This document shows positions 14,729 through 22,988 of a stretch of DNA of 42,413 bases, piece by piece; positions within the stretch are counted from its first letter, which is position 1; the number at the start of each line of letters is the position of its first letter. The notes under the pieces were generated by a model, which searched no databases, was not told the origin of the DNA, and saw only the letters and a list, made by a program, of their open reading frames with translations. Position numbers and translations under genes: made by a program. The stretch comes from Clostridiales bacterium (lineage in GTDB: Bacteria; Bacillota; Clostridia; Christensenellales; Aristaeellaceae), in the NCBI GenBank assembly GCA_015056085.1, contig SVHA01000014.1, forward strand, positions 1-42,413, in the 5' to 3' direction.

Positions 14729-16399
14729 TTATTCCACTTCGTTGATAGTTACATTTTTGACGGTCAGCCAGTCTGCCATCGTCACAGTGACGTTAGTATA
14801 ATTCTGGGTCTTAACGCCCTTATCAAAGGTGCCGCCAGTGATGGTAGCCTTCATGTTGGAAAAATCTTTGCTGAAGTTCAGCAGGCGCACATTTGCGTTC
14901 ACACGATCGGTGGTGGTGAAGTTGCCGCCGGAGATGTTCAGGCGACCATAGCCAGGAGTGTTGTAGTTGTTGTCAGGGTTCTGGAAAGTAATGCGATTGA
15001 CGATTTCGCCGCCGGAGATGTTCACTTCAGTCACCTTAGTAACGCTGTTGCAGAACATGCGGATGCTATCGTAATTAGCGCTCTTCACAACGCCGCCGGT
15101 GATATTGGTAACAGAGCCCTCATACACATCAATGGCATGGGGATAGCCATAGTTCCGTACATTATCGCTGCTTGCGTTTTCGATGACGCCGCCTTCAATA
15201 TTCAGAACACCAGTATTCCTGATGGTATTGGAGGCATAGTTGATGTCCGCCGTGTACACAGTGGTATCGGCATAGGACACGGTGCCCTCGCCGGTGATGG
15301 TCAGGGTGCCCTTGTTATCGATCATGGCATAGACATCGGTCTGGGCCTTCTGCTGGGAAATCTTGCGACCATTCAGCACCAGTGTGGTGTTGACGCCAGC
15401 GGGAACCTCGATGGCGTCATCTTCGGCACCCAGCACGATATCTTCGGTCAGCACCACAGTGCCGCCCTTTGCCATTTCGGTCTTCAGCTCAGCAGCAGTA
15501 GAAACCAGCGCGGGGATCTTAGGCTCGTTGCCTTCGCCCTTCCAGGGATTGTTTTCAACCGTCGCCTCGCCGAAAGCGGCGGTCAGAGCCTGTTCCGCAT
15601 TCTCAAAGTTGTTGGTCTGCACAGCCTGGGTGAAGGTCAGGATTTCGTAGGTCTCGCCCAGCAGAGCTACATCCTCGTTGGTGGCGTGGTGGCTCATGAC
15701 CACCTGCAGCAGGGAGGGACGGGCGATTTCGCCAGCAGGCAGGACGCCGTTGTTGCGATTGTAAGTAGCGCACTCGATGTGGTACCTGACACCATCGATC
15801 TCTGCCTCGCCCATGTATTCCCATTTGTAGTTGACATCAACATGCGTCTGGCCATGGTCATTACCATTAATCTCAATCTGGTGTTTTCCGGTTTCGGCAC
15901 TGTCGCCAATGGAGATGCCTTCGGGGCATTCAAAAGCAAACCAGGTGCGGAAATAAGCGTCCGAAGTGCCGGTATTCTCCACGAACACAAACTTGTCCAT
16001 GACGCCCTTCAGCTTGCTGTCATTCCACAGGCCGTTGCCAGCACCGCCAGTGGGATTGTCAGCCGTCACATAGGGGCCCCACTTGAGCAGCTCGGTGTTG
16101 CCTTCATTGTCGCTCTTTGCAGCTTGGTAGGGATCATCTGCACCGACCACCGGATACGCAGGATACAGCGCCTTGCCCTGCTGGAAGGGTACCAGCTCGC
16201 CCAACTCAAGCAGTTCGCCGCCGTTATTGTAGTCAACGCCTTCAGCACGCTGCAGTTCGATCTGCTTGATCTGCACATTGCCCAGCGTCATGACATTCAC
16301 GGCTTCGTCGGTGTCCGTCAGGTAGGCCAGGGTGCCACCCAGACCCACTGCCATAGACAGAACCAGCGCAAGAATCAGAAACAACTTGCTCTTCTTCAT
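14729..16399 (-). CDS. Secreted surface protein: SipW-type signal, beta-helix C-terminus
   Basis: A 556-residue protein. The start at 16399 has GAGAGGAA upstream. The N-terminus MKKSKLFLILALVLSMAVGL followed by GGTLAYLTDTDEAVNVMTLG is the SipW-dependent signal class of TasA/camelysin-like proteins. Residues ~45-300 resemble the TasA-like fold (WFAFECPEG ... HVDVNYKWEYMG). From ~310 on, repeated short strands (GTLTITGEGTVSY, GVLNIEGGVIENAS, SVTNITGGVVKSA, EVNISGGEIVN, RLNISGGNFTT, KATITGGTFDKG) indicate a right-handed beta-helix of the pectate-lyase type. No catalytic site is evident, so an adhesive or matrix role is likelier than an enzyme. No sipW gene or second TasA homologue is nearby. Promoter at 16448-16476. 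Confidence 0.82.
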   Translation of the reverse strand: MKKSKLFLILALVLSMAVGLGGTLAYLTDTDEAVNVMTLGNVQIKQIELQRAEGVDYNNGGELLELGELVPFQQGKALYPAYPVVGADDPYQAAKSDNEGNTELLKWGPYVTADNPTGGAGNGLWNDSKLKGVMDKFVFVENTGTSDAYFRTWFAFECPEGISIGDSAETGKHQIEINGNDHGQTHVDVNYKWEYMGEAEIDGVRYHIECATYNRNNGVLPAGEIARPSLLQVVMSHHATNEDVALLGETYEILTFTQAVQTNNFENAEQALTAAFGEATVENNPWKGEGNEPKIPALVSTAAELKTEMAKGGTVVLTEDIVLGAEDDAIEVPAGVNTTLVLNGRKISQQKAQTDVYAMIDNKGTLTITGEGTVSYADTTVYTADINYASNTIRNTGVLNIEGGVIENASSDNVRNYGYPHAIDVYEGSVTNITGGVVKSANYDSIRMFCNSVTKVTEVNISGGEIVNRITFQNPDNNYNTPGYGRLNISGGNFTTTDRVNANVRLLNFSKDFSNMKATITGGTFDKGVKTQNYTNVTVTMADWLTVKNVTINEVE

Positions 16400-16447
16400 G
16401 GTAACATTCCTCTCTTTTGTGTGGTTTTCCCACACCTACTCCAATAT

Positions 16448-16476
16448 ATTGTATGAATATTTATTCTGAAGCACAA
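16448..16476 (-). promoter_or_regulatory. Promoter of the beta-helix protein gene
   Basis: Minus strand: TTGTGC (16476-16471), 17-bp spacer, TACAAT (16453-16448), about 50 bp before the ATG. The region 16480-16599 up to the metH stop is AT-rich and holds one small bulged hairpin (about 16578-16600, GGGC-TTC-GCCC core) without a T-run. Confidence 0.55.
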
Positions 16477-16599
16477 GAGGGGCGCCCCATTGTTCAGAAA
16501 AGTGTTATCTTTGCGTGTTGTTTTTTTGAAATTTTTCGTAATTTGTGTTCACAGTTCTGTTATCTTTTTGGGAGCCTCATGCGAGGGCTTCGCCCCGCA

Positions 16600-18957
16600 T
16601 CACCCGCCCAGCACCTGCCGGGCGATTTCCACCGCCTGGCGGGCGTCTTTGGCATAGGCGTCTGCGCCGATAAAGCGGGCGTATTCCTCCGTGACCACAG
16701 CGCCGCCTACCATCACCCGGGGCGGATTGGGCAGCGCCTTGAGGCGCCCCACCGCTTCCTCCATGGCGGGGAGCGTGGTGGTCATCAGCGCCGACAGCCC
16801 CACGAGGGGAATGTTCTGCGCCTGAACGGCTTGAATGAGGGCCTCCGGGCGCACATCCTTGCCCAGGTCGGTCACTTCATAGCCGTAGTTTTCCAGCACC
16901 GTGCGCACGATGTTCTTGCCGATGTCGTGGATGTCCCCCCGCACGGTAGCCAGCAGGATTTTGCCCTTGGGGGCGCTCTTTTCGCCCCGGAGGGCCAGGG
17001 AGTCCTTCACGGCGGTGAACACCTGCTGGGCTGCCTGCGCCGCTGAAAGCAGCTGGGGCAGGAAGGCCTCTCCCCTTTCATACCGGGCGCCGACTTCATC
17101 CAGCGCCGGAATCAGGCAATCTTCCACCAGCGCCATTTCTTTGCCGGGGCGGATGGCCGCTCTGGCCAGTTTCGCCGCCTCGCCGGGCAGTCCCCGCACA
17201 ATGGCGTCAAAGAGCGTCATGGCGGCGGAATTTTCCGCAGAGGCTTGTCCGGCAAAACGCCCGATGTAGCGCTGCGCCCGCTCGTCCTCCCCGGAAAGCA
17301 CCCGGAAAGCGACGATGGCGTCCATGATTTCCCGCTGATTGGGGTTGACAATGGGCAGCGTCAGCCCGGCGTGAAGCGCCCTGAGCAGGAAGGCCTGCGT
17401 CAGCACCAGACGATTGGGCAGTCCAAAGGAAATGTTCGATACACCCAGCACCGTGGGCGTGCCCAGTTCCCGGCGCACCCGCTGCACCGCACGGAGCGTT
17501 TCTTCCGCCTGTTCCTGCTGGGCGGAAACCGTCAGCGTCAGGCAATCCACCCACACATCTTCCCGGGGAATGCCCGCCGCTTCTGCCCTGCTGATGATTT
17601 TTTCAGCAATGGCAAAGCGCTTGTCCGCCGTGTCCGGCAGACCGGATTCGTCCAGCGTCAGCGCCACCACCGCAGCGCCGTATTTTTTCGTAAGCGGCAG
17701 AATCGCCCGGCACTTGTCCTCTTCGCCGCTGACGGAATTGACCACCGCCTTGCCGTTATAGAGGCGCAGCGCCTTTTCCAGCGCCACGGGGTTGGAAGAA
17801 TCCAGCATCAGCGGCGTGTCCACCGCCTCCTGAATCTTCTGGACGACGAGGGGCAGCATCTCCGTTTCGTCCACGCCGGGATAGCCCACGTTCACGTCCA
17901 GCACCTGAGCGCCGGCGTCTGACTGTTCCACCGCCAGAGCCACGATGTAGTCCAGATCCTTTTCCAGCAGCGCCTGCTGGAACCGCTTTTTCCCCGTGGG
18001 GTTGATTCTCTCGCCGATGACCCGCACGCCCTGAATCATCACGGTTTGGGTGGGCGTGCAGACGCAGCCATCCGCCATGAAGGGCGCCCGCTCGCTTTCC
18101 GCCTGCACCGAGGCCAGTCGGCGGATGTACTCCGGCGTCGTGCCGCAGCAGCCGCCCACCAGTTTCGCCCCCGCCCGGATGCACTGCGCCATGCCGGCGG
18201 CAAAATCCTCCGGCGTCAGGTCGTAGTGGCCGTCGAGGGGATCCGGCAAACCCGCATTGGGCTTGGCGATGATGGGCAGGTGGGTGTGCCGGGCGATTTC
18301 AGCGATCATCCCGGCCATCTGGTTCGGCCCCAGGGAGCAGTTGAGGCCAATGGCGTCAGCGCCCAGCGCCGTGAGCGTCCGGGCCATGGCAGCCAGCGTG
18401 CAGCCGGTGAAAGTGCGTCCCGTTTCCGTGAAGGTCATGCTGACCATCACCGGCAGGTCGGAGTTTTCCTTCACCGCCAGCAGGGCGGCCTTGGTTTCGT
18501 ACAGGTCGGACATGGTTTCAATCACCGCCACGTCCGCATCCCGTCCGGCCCGCACCACTTCGGCATACAGGCCGCAGGCTTCCTCAAAGGGCATGTCACC
18601 CAGGGGTGCCAGCATCGCCCCCAGCGGGCCGATATCCAGCGCCACCAGCGCCTCGGTGCCCCTGACGGCCTCCTTCGCCGCCCGGACGCCCGCTTCCACC
18701 AGTTCAGCGGCGATGAGCCCATAACGGCGCATTTTGCCCTGATTGCACCCGAAGGTATTGGCATACACAATGCGGCTGCCGGCGGCCATATACGCCCGGT
18801 GGATGTCCGTGAGCAATTGCGGCTGCGAAAGGTTCAGCCGCTCGGGCAATTCCCCGGCGGCAAGGCCGCTCTTATGCAGCATGGTGCCCATGCCGCCATC
18901 CAGCAGCACCGGCCCGGGCTGATTCAGCAGCGCCTGAAAGCGCTCTTTCTTCGTCAT
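16600..18957 (-). CDS. metH: Cobalamin-dependent methionine synthase (no reactivation domain)
   Basis: A 785-residue protein transferring a methyl group from methyltetrahydrofolate to homocysteine through B12. Domains in order: homocysteine S-methyltransferase (~10-290; zinc-ligand cysteines in GLNCSLG and GGCCGTTPEYIR), pterin-binding barrel (~320-560; GERINPTGKKRFQ, DVNVGYPG, GVSNISFGLPNRL), B12 cap (~590-670) and B12-binding Rossmann domain with the cobalt-ligand motif DIHDIGKN (~690). The ~330-residue C-terminal AdoMet reactivation domain of E. coli MetH is absent; a separate protein encoded just upstream supplies it. The ATG at 18957 overlaps that gene's TGA by four bases. The longer N-terminal reading frame is only read-through into that neighbour. 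Confidence 0.94.
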   Translation of the reverse strand: MTKKERFQALLNQPGPVLLDGGMGTMLHKSGLAAGELPERLNLSQPQLLTDIHRAYMAAGSRIVYANTFGCNQGKMRRYGLIAAELVEAGVRAAKEAVRGTEALVALDIGPLGAMLAPLGDMPFEEACGLYAEVVRAGRDADVAVIETMSDLYETKAALLAVKENSDLPVMVSMTFTETGRTFTGCTLAAMARTLTALGADAIGLNCSLGPNQMAGMIAEIARHTHLPIIAKPNAGLPDPLDGHYDLTPEDFAAGMAQCIRAGAKLVGGCCGTTPEYIRRLASVQAESERAPFMADGCVCTPTQTVMIQGVRVIGERINPTGKKRFQQALLEKDLDYIVALAVEQSDAGAQVLDVNVGYPGVDETEMLPLVVQKIQEAVDTPLMLDSSNPVALEKALRLYNGKAVVNSVSGEEDKCRAILPLTKKYGAAVVALTLDESGLPDTADKRFAIAEKIISRAEAAGIPREDVWVDCLTLTVSAQQEQAEETLRAVQRVRRELGTPTVLGVSNISFGLPNRLVLTQAFLLRALHAGLTLPIVNPNQREIMDAIVAFRVLSGEDERAQRYIGRFAGQASAENSAAMTLFDAIVRGLPGEAAKLARAAIRPGKEMALVEDCLIPALDEVGARYERGEAFLPQLLSAAQAAQQVFTAVKDSLALRGEKSAPKGKILLATVRGDIHDIGKNIVRTVLENYGYEVTDLGKDVRPEALIQAVQAQNIPLVGLSALMTTTLPAMEEAVGRLKALPNPPRVMVGGAVVTEEYARFIGADAYAKDARQAVEIARQVLGG

Positions 18958-19640
18958 GTGTTGATTCTCTCCTCTGTGCAGGTGCGGCCCGATTCCCGGG
19001 CAATGCAGCCCTCCCGCAAGGGACAGGCGGCGCAATTTTTCGTGTGAGAAGGCTCCATCGGCGCATCTGATATGCCGATGATCGCCGTGACCGTCTTGCG
19101 GGGCGACATCAGGCAGCGGTCGTTGACCGTCACGCCCAGGCGGGTCATGGCGGATGTGGCCGTCAGGAAATCCGGCTGGATTTGCAGGGGCAAATCACCA
19201 TAACCGGGGCTGAACCGGGCGGTGAAATGCTTGCCCGGAAACTTGCTGCGCAGGACGATTTCCGCCTCGTCGCAGCCGTGCTCCACCCAGGCGCTGCCGC
19301 AGGCGTCGAGGATGACGGCGTCCGCCATGGAGCGGTGCTGGAGCTGCAGCAATTTTGCATCAAAATCAGCGCCGAGGGTGCACACCAGCGCTGCGGCGCT
19401 TTCGCAGTGATCGAGCATTTTTTGCGCCAACGTGCCCGGCGTGGGGATGCGCTGTCCTGCCGGGCTGACCAGTGCACCCGGCTGCACCTCACAGATGGTG
19501 AGGGTGTATCTCGGCGGGGTGGAAGACAATTCCGCAAGGGTTTTCTCCACCTGCGCCCGCAGCGCCTGCCCGGAGGCGGTGGATGCGCCGTCTCCGCCTG
19601 CGCCCAGATAGCGCATGGCTTCATCTGCAATGCGATGCAT
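18954..19640 (-). CDS. Methionine synthase reactivation (AdoMet-binding) domain protein
   Basis: A 228-residue protein. The core FSPGYGDLPLQIQPDFL (about residue 155) matches the AdoMet-binding signature RxSPGYGD of the MetH activation domain, and NDRCLMSPRKTVTAIIG is also typical. It ends in a cysteine cluster (CAACPLREGCIARES...C) that could bind a metal or cluster. It would remethylate oxidised cob(II)alamin on the MetH partner, with which it is translationally coupled (ATGA). Start at 19640: GGGAGGCGGGAGA directly upstream. The frame stays open another 380 bp upstream through the repeat region, but nothing there looks coding. Confidence 0.88.
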   Translation of the reverse strand: MHRIADEAMRYLGAGGDGASTASGQALRAQVEKTLAELSSTPPRYTLTICEVQPGALVSPAGQRIPTPGTLAQKMLDHCESAAALVCTLGADFDAKLLQLQHRSMADAVILDACGSAWVEHGCDEAEIVLRSKFPGKHFTARFSPGYGDLPLQIQPDFLTATSAMTRLGVTVNDRCLMSPRKTVTAIIGISDAPMEPSHTKNCAACPLREGCIARESGRTCTEERINT

Positions 19641-19665
19641 TCTCCCGCCTCCCTTCGTTGCTTCC

Positions 19666-19694
19666 ATTATACGGGACTTGGGCGGAATTGTACA
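19666..19694 (-). promoter_or_regulatory. Promoter of the methionine synthase pair
   Basis: Minus strand: TGTACA (19694-19689, weak -35), 17-bp spacer, perfect TATAAT (19671-19666). The start site would be ~20 nt from the ATG, leaving no room for a SAM or cobalamin riboswitch. Confidence 0.65.
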
Positions 19695-19706
19695 GAGGTG
19701 GACGGT

Positions 19707-19890
19707 TTTTTTGCGGGGCTTTGCCCCGCACCCCAGTTGGGGGGGCGCTACCCCCGACGCCCTCACCAAAGGGCTTTGCCCTCTGGACTCCCAGTTGGGG
19801 GCCCTGCCCCCAACACCCCCGCAAGGGGCATTGCCCCTTGACCCATCACCCGGAAATCCTGAAGGATTTCCGGGGTGTTTTATTTTGGGT
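19707..19890 (+). repeat. Composite hairpin array A1 (rightward)
   Basis: A run of short G/C hairpins (GCGGGGC-ttt-GCCCCGC, GGGGG/CCCCC, AAAGGGC-ttt-GCCCTCTGG, GGGGGCC-ct-GCCCCC, AAGGGGC-att-GCCCCTT). Then TTGACCCATCACCC, a 10-bp stem (CGGAAATCCT-ga-AGGATTTCCG, 19851-19872) and a T-rich tail. An inverted relative with the same order lies at 20158-20298. No gene is seen here. Confidence 0.75.
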
Positions 19891-19925
19891 AGTCTTATGG
19901 ATTTGGCTTGTCTTTGCCGGGGCAA

Positions 19926-19952
19926 CCAGGGGGCTTTCCGATCGCCCCCTGG
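19926..19952 (+). repeat. Covarying hairpin B1
   Basis: CCAGGGGGC (19926-19934), loop TTTCCGATC, GCCCCCTGG (19944-19952). The inverted partner B2 has the reverse-complement loop and a differently composed but still perfect stem. Confidence 0.75.
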
Positions 19953-20058
19953 ACCCCTTCGGTCTGCATCCTTGTAAGTAGTTTTTGCCGGAACAACGAA
20001 AACCGTTTCCTCAACAAGCACGCTAAAATCCCTTCATCCGAAGGGGGCCCGAAGGTTT

Positions 20059-20085
20059 CCAAAGGGCGATCGGAAAGCCCTTTGG
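20059..20085 (-). repeat. Covarying hairpin B2
   Basis: CCAAAGGGC (20059-20067), loop GATCGGAAA, GCCCTTTGG (20077-20085). Read on the minus strand the loop is TTTCCGATC, identical to B1, while the stem has compensating changes. A further GTGAGGG-cgaaa-CCCTCAC hairpin follows at about 20092-20110. Confidence 0.75.
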
Positions 20086-20157
20086 TCGCCCGTGAGGGCG
20101 AAACCCTCACCTCGCATAACAAAACATCATGTAAGGAAAATCCTACATACAAACAAT

Positions 20158-20298
20158 CCCCCAAGCCCTTGGGCTTGGGGTGATGGGTCAAGGGCCAATG
20201 GCCCTTGCGGGGTGCAGGGGCGGCGCCCCTGCCGGGGTGTGGGGCAGAGCCCCACAAGCAGGATTCCAAAGGGCGCAGCCCTTTGGCGGAGACCCTGG
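20158..20298 (-). repeat. Composite hairpin array A2 (leftward), likely 3' end of the VanW operon
   Basis: Read leftward from the VanW stop: AAAGGGC-tgc-GCCCTTT, TGTGGGGC-tct-GCCCCACA, CAGGGGC-gcc-GCCCCTG, AAGGGCC-att-GGCCCTT, then TTGACCCATCACCC and a 10-bp stem (20159-20180) with a T-rich tail. It has the same order as array A1 but inverted. The last stem could act as the operon terminator. Confidence 0.75.
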
Positions 20299-22101
20299 TC
20301 AGTCTTCGGGTTTCTTGGTGCCGGTGTAGATGGTCACCGGCTTGGCCTCATAGCGGTCAAGGTACATGGGCGTGCGCTCGACTTCCACGCCGTTGACATA
20401 TTTCACCCGATAACTCTGCACCACAATGCCTTCCTTGCCGGCGATTTTCTTCTCGTCGGTGGTATAGGTCAGACCGTACATATTGTTGGTGTCCTTCTTA
20501 TACACCTTTTCTTCCGGGATGGGCAGGGTTTCCACCGTTTCCGTCACCAGATCATAGGTGACGCCCTCTTCCATCGCCTTGCCGTAAATGACCACCTTCG
20601 CCACCCAGCGCTTGCGGTTGTCCGGGTCGGACTGAAGCATCGCCATGATGTAGATGTCGCTGTCGGTGTTGTTCCTGAAGGTGAAGTCGATCTTCTTTCC
20701 GTCCCAGTTGACGGTGGCGTCTTTGCCGTAATCGGTGTAATTCACCTTGTCAGAGTGTTGCTCACGCTTGACAATTTCCAGATTCGCCTGCACGGCTGCA
20801 ATGTACAGCGTCGTGCTGGCCTGACAGATGCCGCCGCCGATGCCCATGCGCTCCTCGCCGTAGGCATACTCGATGGCATAATGGAATCCGTTTTCCAGCG
20901 AGCGCTTGCCCACCACACCATTGAAGGAGAACACCTCGCCGGGGTGGAGAATGGTGCCGTTGATCAGTTCCAGCGCCCTTGCGATATTATCCGTGCGCTC
21001 CTTCGTGGAGGTGGTGGAAATCTTGGTGTAATAACTGGCCCGTACCGACACCTGATCCTTCAGTTTGGCTACGGTGATGGTGGGCGTGATCTCCGTGGGC
21101 TCCACGGTCAGATCGCCGCTTTCCATCTGGGCCATCATGCGGTAGAGTTGGTCCTTCAGGGTGGTGACGTCCAGCATCCGACCGGGGATTTCATCATGGA
21201 AGGTGAAGGGATTACTGGGCTTGGAGGTGTCAAACACCACATAGGCGTCCTGGGGCGCACGATAGACATCCTGCTGCATATTCGCCAGAATGGCGTCGAT
21301 GGCGGAGGTGTCTCCAGCAGGCAGTGCGGAGAACGCCTCAAAAGGCGTCACCGTCAGGGCGTCCATGGCCTGTTTGCGGGAGTATGCATCCCCCTGCCGG
21401 GCCTGTCCCCAGGCCTGATTGAGGGCTTCCTGCACATTGACGGTCATGCCCAGTTCGCCGGCGGTGATTTCCCGCACCAACTGGCCCCGGTACATCAGCC
21501 GCACCGACCAGGCGTCATTGCGGCTCTGCGCCTTTTCCGTCACGGCCTGCACGCCCTGCTCCCAGGTCATGCCGCCCAGATGAATGCCGTCCACATACAC
21601 ATTGGGGACAAACTTATCATTGTAAAAGGCCACGATTTCCTGGGTTTCCCTCTCCGCCTGCAGGTGGTCGTTGACGTTTCCGCCCACCACAATGGCCACA
21701 ATAGCCACCGCCAGCACGGCCAGCAGCGGCAGAATCTTTTTGAGGGACTTGCCGGGCTTGCGGGGCGGCTTGGCCGGGGATGCCGGGGGCGTTGAGCCCA
21801 TGGGCGGAGGCTGATAGGACTGCTGATAGCCTCCCTGCTGCCCGGAAGGCGGGACCGGCTGCTGCCATCCCCAGGCGCCGTATCCGCCGGACTGGGCCGC
21901 AGGATAGGCCGCCTGATTGCGCTGGGCCTGATGGCCCTGCCCATAGGCAGAAGCCCTGTCCGTCATGGGCTGCTGATAGTATCCTTCCCCGCCGGAGGGG
22001 GGCATGGGAGCGGACGGAGCAGGAGGTGTCGCCCCATCATAGCGGGTGCTGCGGCGGCTGCGCTGCGGCGCCTGCTGCTGGAACGAGTCGTTCCCGTTCA
22101 T
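20299..22101 (-). CDS. VanW-family protein with G5 domain and Gln/Pro-rich tail
   Basis: A 600-residue membrane-anchored protein. Residues 1-110 form a low-complexity Pro/Gln/Tyr/Gly-rich cytoplasmic tail. One transmembrane helix spans 123-141. Outside follow YoaR-like peptidoglycan-binding repeats (~150-370, e.g. VDGIHLGGMTWEQGVQAV), the VanW domain (~375-510; HPGEVFSFNGVVGKRS, GGGICQASTTLYIAAV) and a C-terminal G5 domain (~515-595). The family is widespread in the Gram-positive cell envelope and linked to glycopeptide resistance clusters by name, but its biochemistry is not established. AAGGAGG precedes the ATG. It is the last gene of the leftward operon, 56 bp after the PHP gene. Confidence 0.88.
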   Translation of the reverse strand: MNGNDSFQQQAPQRSRRSTRYDGATPPAPSAPMPPSGGEGYYQQPMTDRASAYGQGHQAQRNQAAYPAAQSGGYGAWGWQQPVPPSGQQGGYQQSYQPPPMGSTPPASPAKPPRKPGKSLKKILPLLAVLAVAIVAIVVGGNVNDHLQAERETQEIVAFYNDKFVPNVYVDGIHLGGMTWEQGVQAVTEKAQSRNDAWSVRLMYRGQLVREITAGELGMTVNVQEALNQAWGQARQGDAYSRKQAMDALTVTPFEAFSALPAGDTSAIDAILANMQQDVYRAPQDAYVVFDTSKPSNPFTFHDEIPGRMLDVTTLKDQLYRMMAQMESGDLTVEPTEITPTITVAKLKDQVSVRASYYTKISTTSTKERTDNIARALELINGTILHPGEVFSFNGVVGKRSLENGFHYAIEYAYGEERMGIGGGICQASTTLYIAAVQANLEIVKREQHSDKVNYTDYGKDATVNWDGKKIDFTFRNNTDSDIYIMAMLQSDPDNRKRWVAKVVIYGKAMEEGVTYDLVTETVETLPIPEEKVYKKDTNNMYGLTYTTDEKKIAGKEGIVVQSYRVKYVNGVEVERTPMYLDRYEAKPVTIYTGTKKPED

Positions 22102-22157
22102 AGTGTTCCTCCTTGCGTGTAAAGGTCAAAAGGTTCTTTGGTGTCTCTTGCGGGCGA

Positions 22158-22988
22158 TCAGCCCATGGCGTCCAGCAAGGCATCATAGTCCTCCTGGCAG
22201 GAGCGCCAATGTTTGAGCATGGCGCCCAGTTCGCCGTGGTGATCTCCGGGGGTGTGGAAATCGCTGCCGCCGGTCACCAGCAGGTGCATTTCTCTGGCCA
22301 TGCGGTCCAGGGAATCCATGCCGTACTTTCTGGCGGAAGGGTGATAGACCTCCATGCCCATCAGCCCCAGACTGCGCCACTTTTCCACCAGCACCCGCAA
22401 ATCTTTGAGAGGCAGTTTCAGTTCCGCCGGATGGGCCAGCACGGGCACAAAGCCGCTGATGCGCATCAGATGCAGCGCCTGCTCCATGGTCAGCCTTTCG
22501 CCGCCCACATAGGCGGGGCCGTCATTGCCGATATAGAGGCGGAACGCCTCCTCGTTGCTGAGGACATACCCCGCTTCCACCATGGCTCTGGCAATATGCG
22601 GCCTGCCCAGCGACCCCTGACAGGAAGTAATCAGCCTGTCGGCGTCCAGGGGCATTCCCAGTTCGGCGAGTTTTTCCAGCATGAGGCGCGCCCTGTTCTT
22701 GCGGCGGAAGGACAAGTCCTCCACCGTGCGGCGCAGTTCCCCGCCAAGCGCTGTGCCATACCCCAGCAGGTGCAGCCCGGACATATCCCGGATGCTCAGT
22801 TCCACGCCGGGAATGACCGTCACGCCGCTCATCAGCGTGCGGGCCTGATCGCTGCCCACAAAACTATCATGATCCGTCAGTGCGATCACATCCAGACCGT
22901 TCCTGAGGGCTTCACGCACCAAATCCGGCGGCGAAAACACGCCGTCGGATGCGGTGGAATGGGTATGCAAATCAACCCTGATGCTCAT
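22158..22988 (-). CDS. PHP-domain phosphoesterase
   Basis: A 276-residue metal-dependent hydrolase. PHP motifs: HTHSTASDG (residue ~8), TDHDS (~38), VIPGVELSI, a histidine in VLAHPAEL and the C-terminal GSDFHTPGD. The size and [12 protein letters not shown] start match the YciV/RNase AM-like family of 3',5'-nucleoside bisphosphate phosphatases/5'-3' exonucleases; which substrate applies here cannot be told. The ATG at 22988 lies within the end of ftsH (17-base overlap) with only a weak AGGA upstream, so translation is probably coupled to ftsH. Confidence 0.88.
   Translation of the reverse strand: MSIRVDLHTHSTASDGVFSPPDLVREALRNGLDVIALTDHDSFVGSDQARTLMSGVTVIPGVELSIRDMSGLHLLGYGTALGGELRRTVEDLSFRRKNRARLMLEKLAELGMPLDADRLITSCQGSLGRPHIARAMVEAGYVLSNEEAFRLYIGNDGPAYVGGERLTMEQALHLMRISGFVPVLAHPAELKLPLKDLRVLVEKWRSLGLMGMEVYHPSARKYGMDSLDRMAREMHLLVTGGSDFHTPGDHHGELGAMLKHWRSCQEDYDALLDAMG

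Noticed and set aside
19641-19700. A SAM or cobalamin riboswitch for the methionine synthase pair
   Set aside because: The promoter leaves only about 20 leader bases and no B12-box or S-box sequence is present.
19641-20021. N-terminal extension of the reactivation protein through the repeat region
   Set aside because: The extension is translated hairpin repeats; the ribosome site and promoter both point to 19640.
19700-20298. A CRISPR array
   Set aside because: The repeats are hairpin modules of varying length, not uniform repeats with unique spacers, and no cas genes are nearby.
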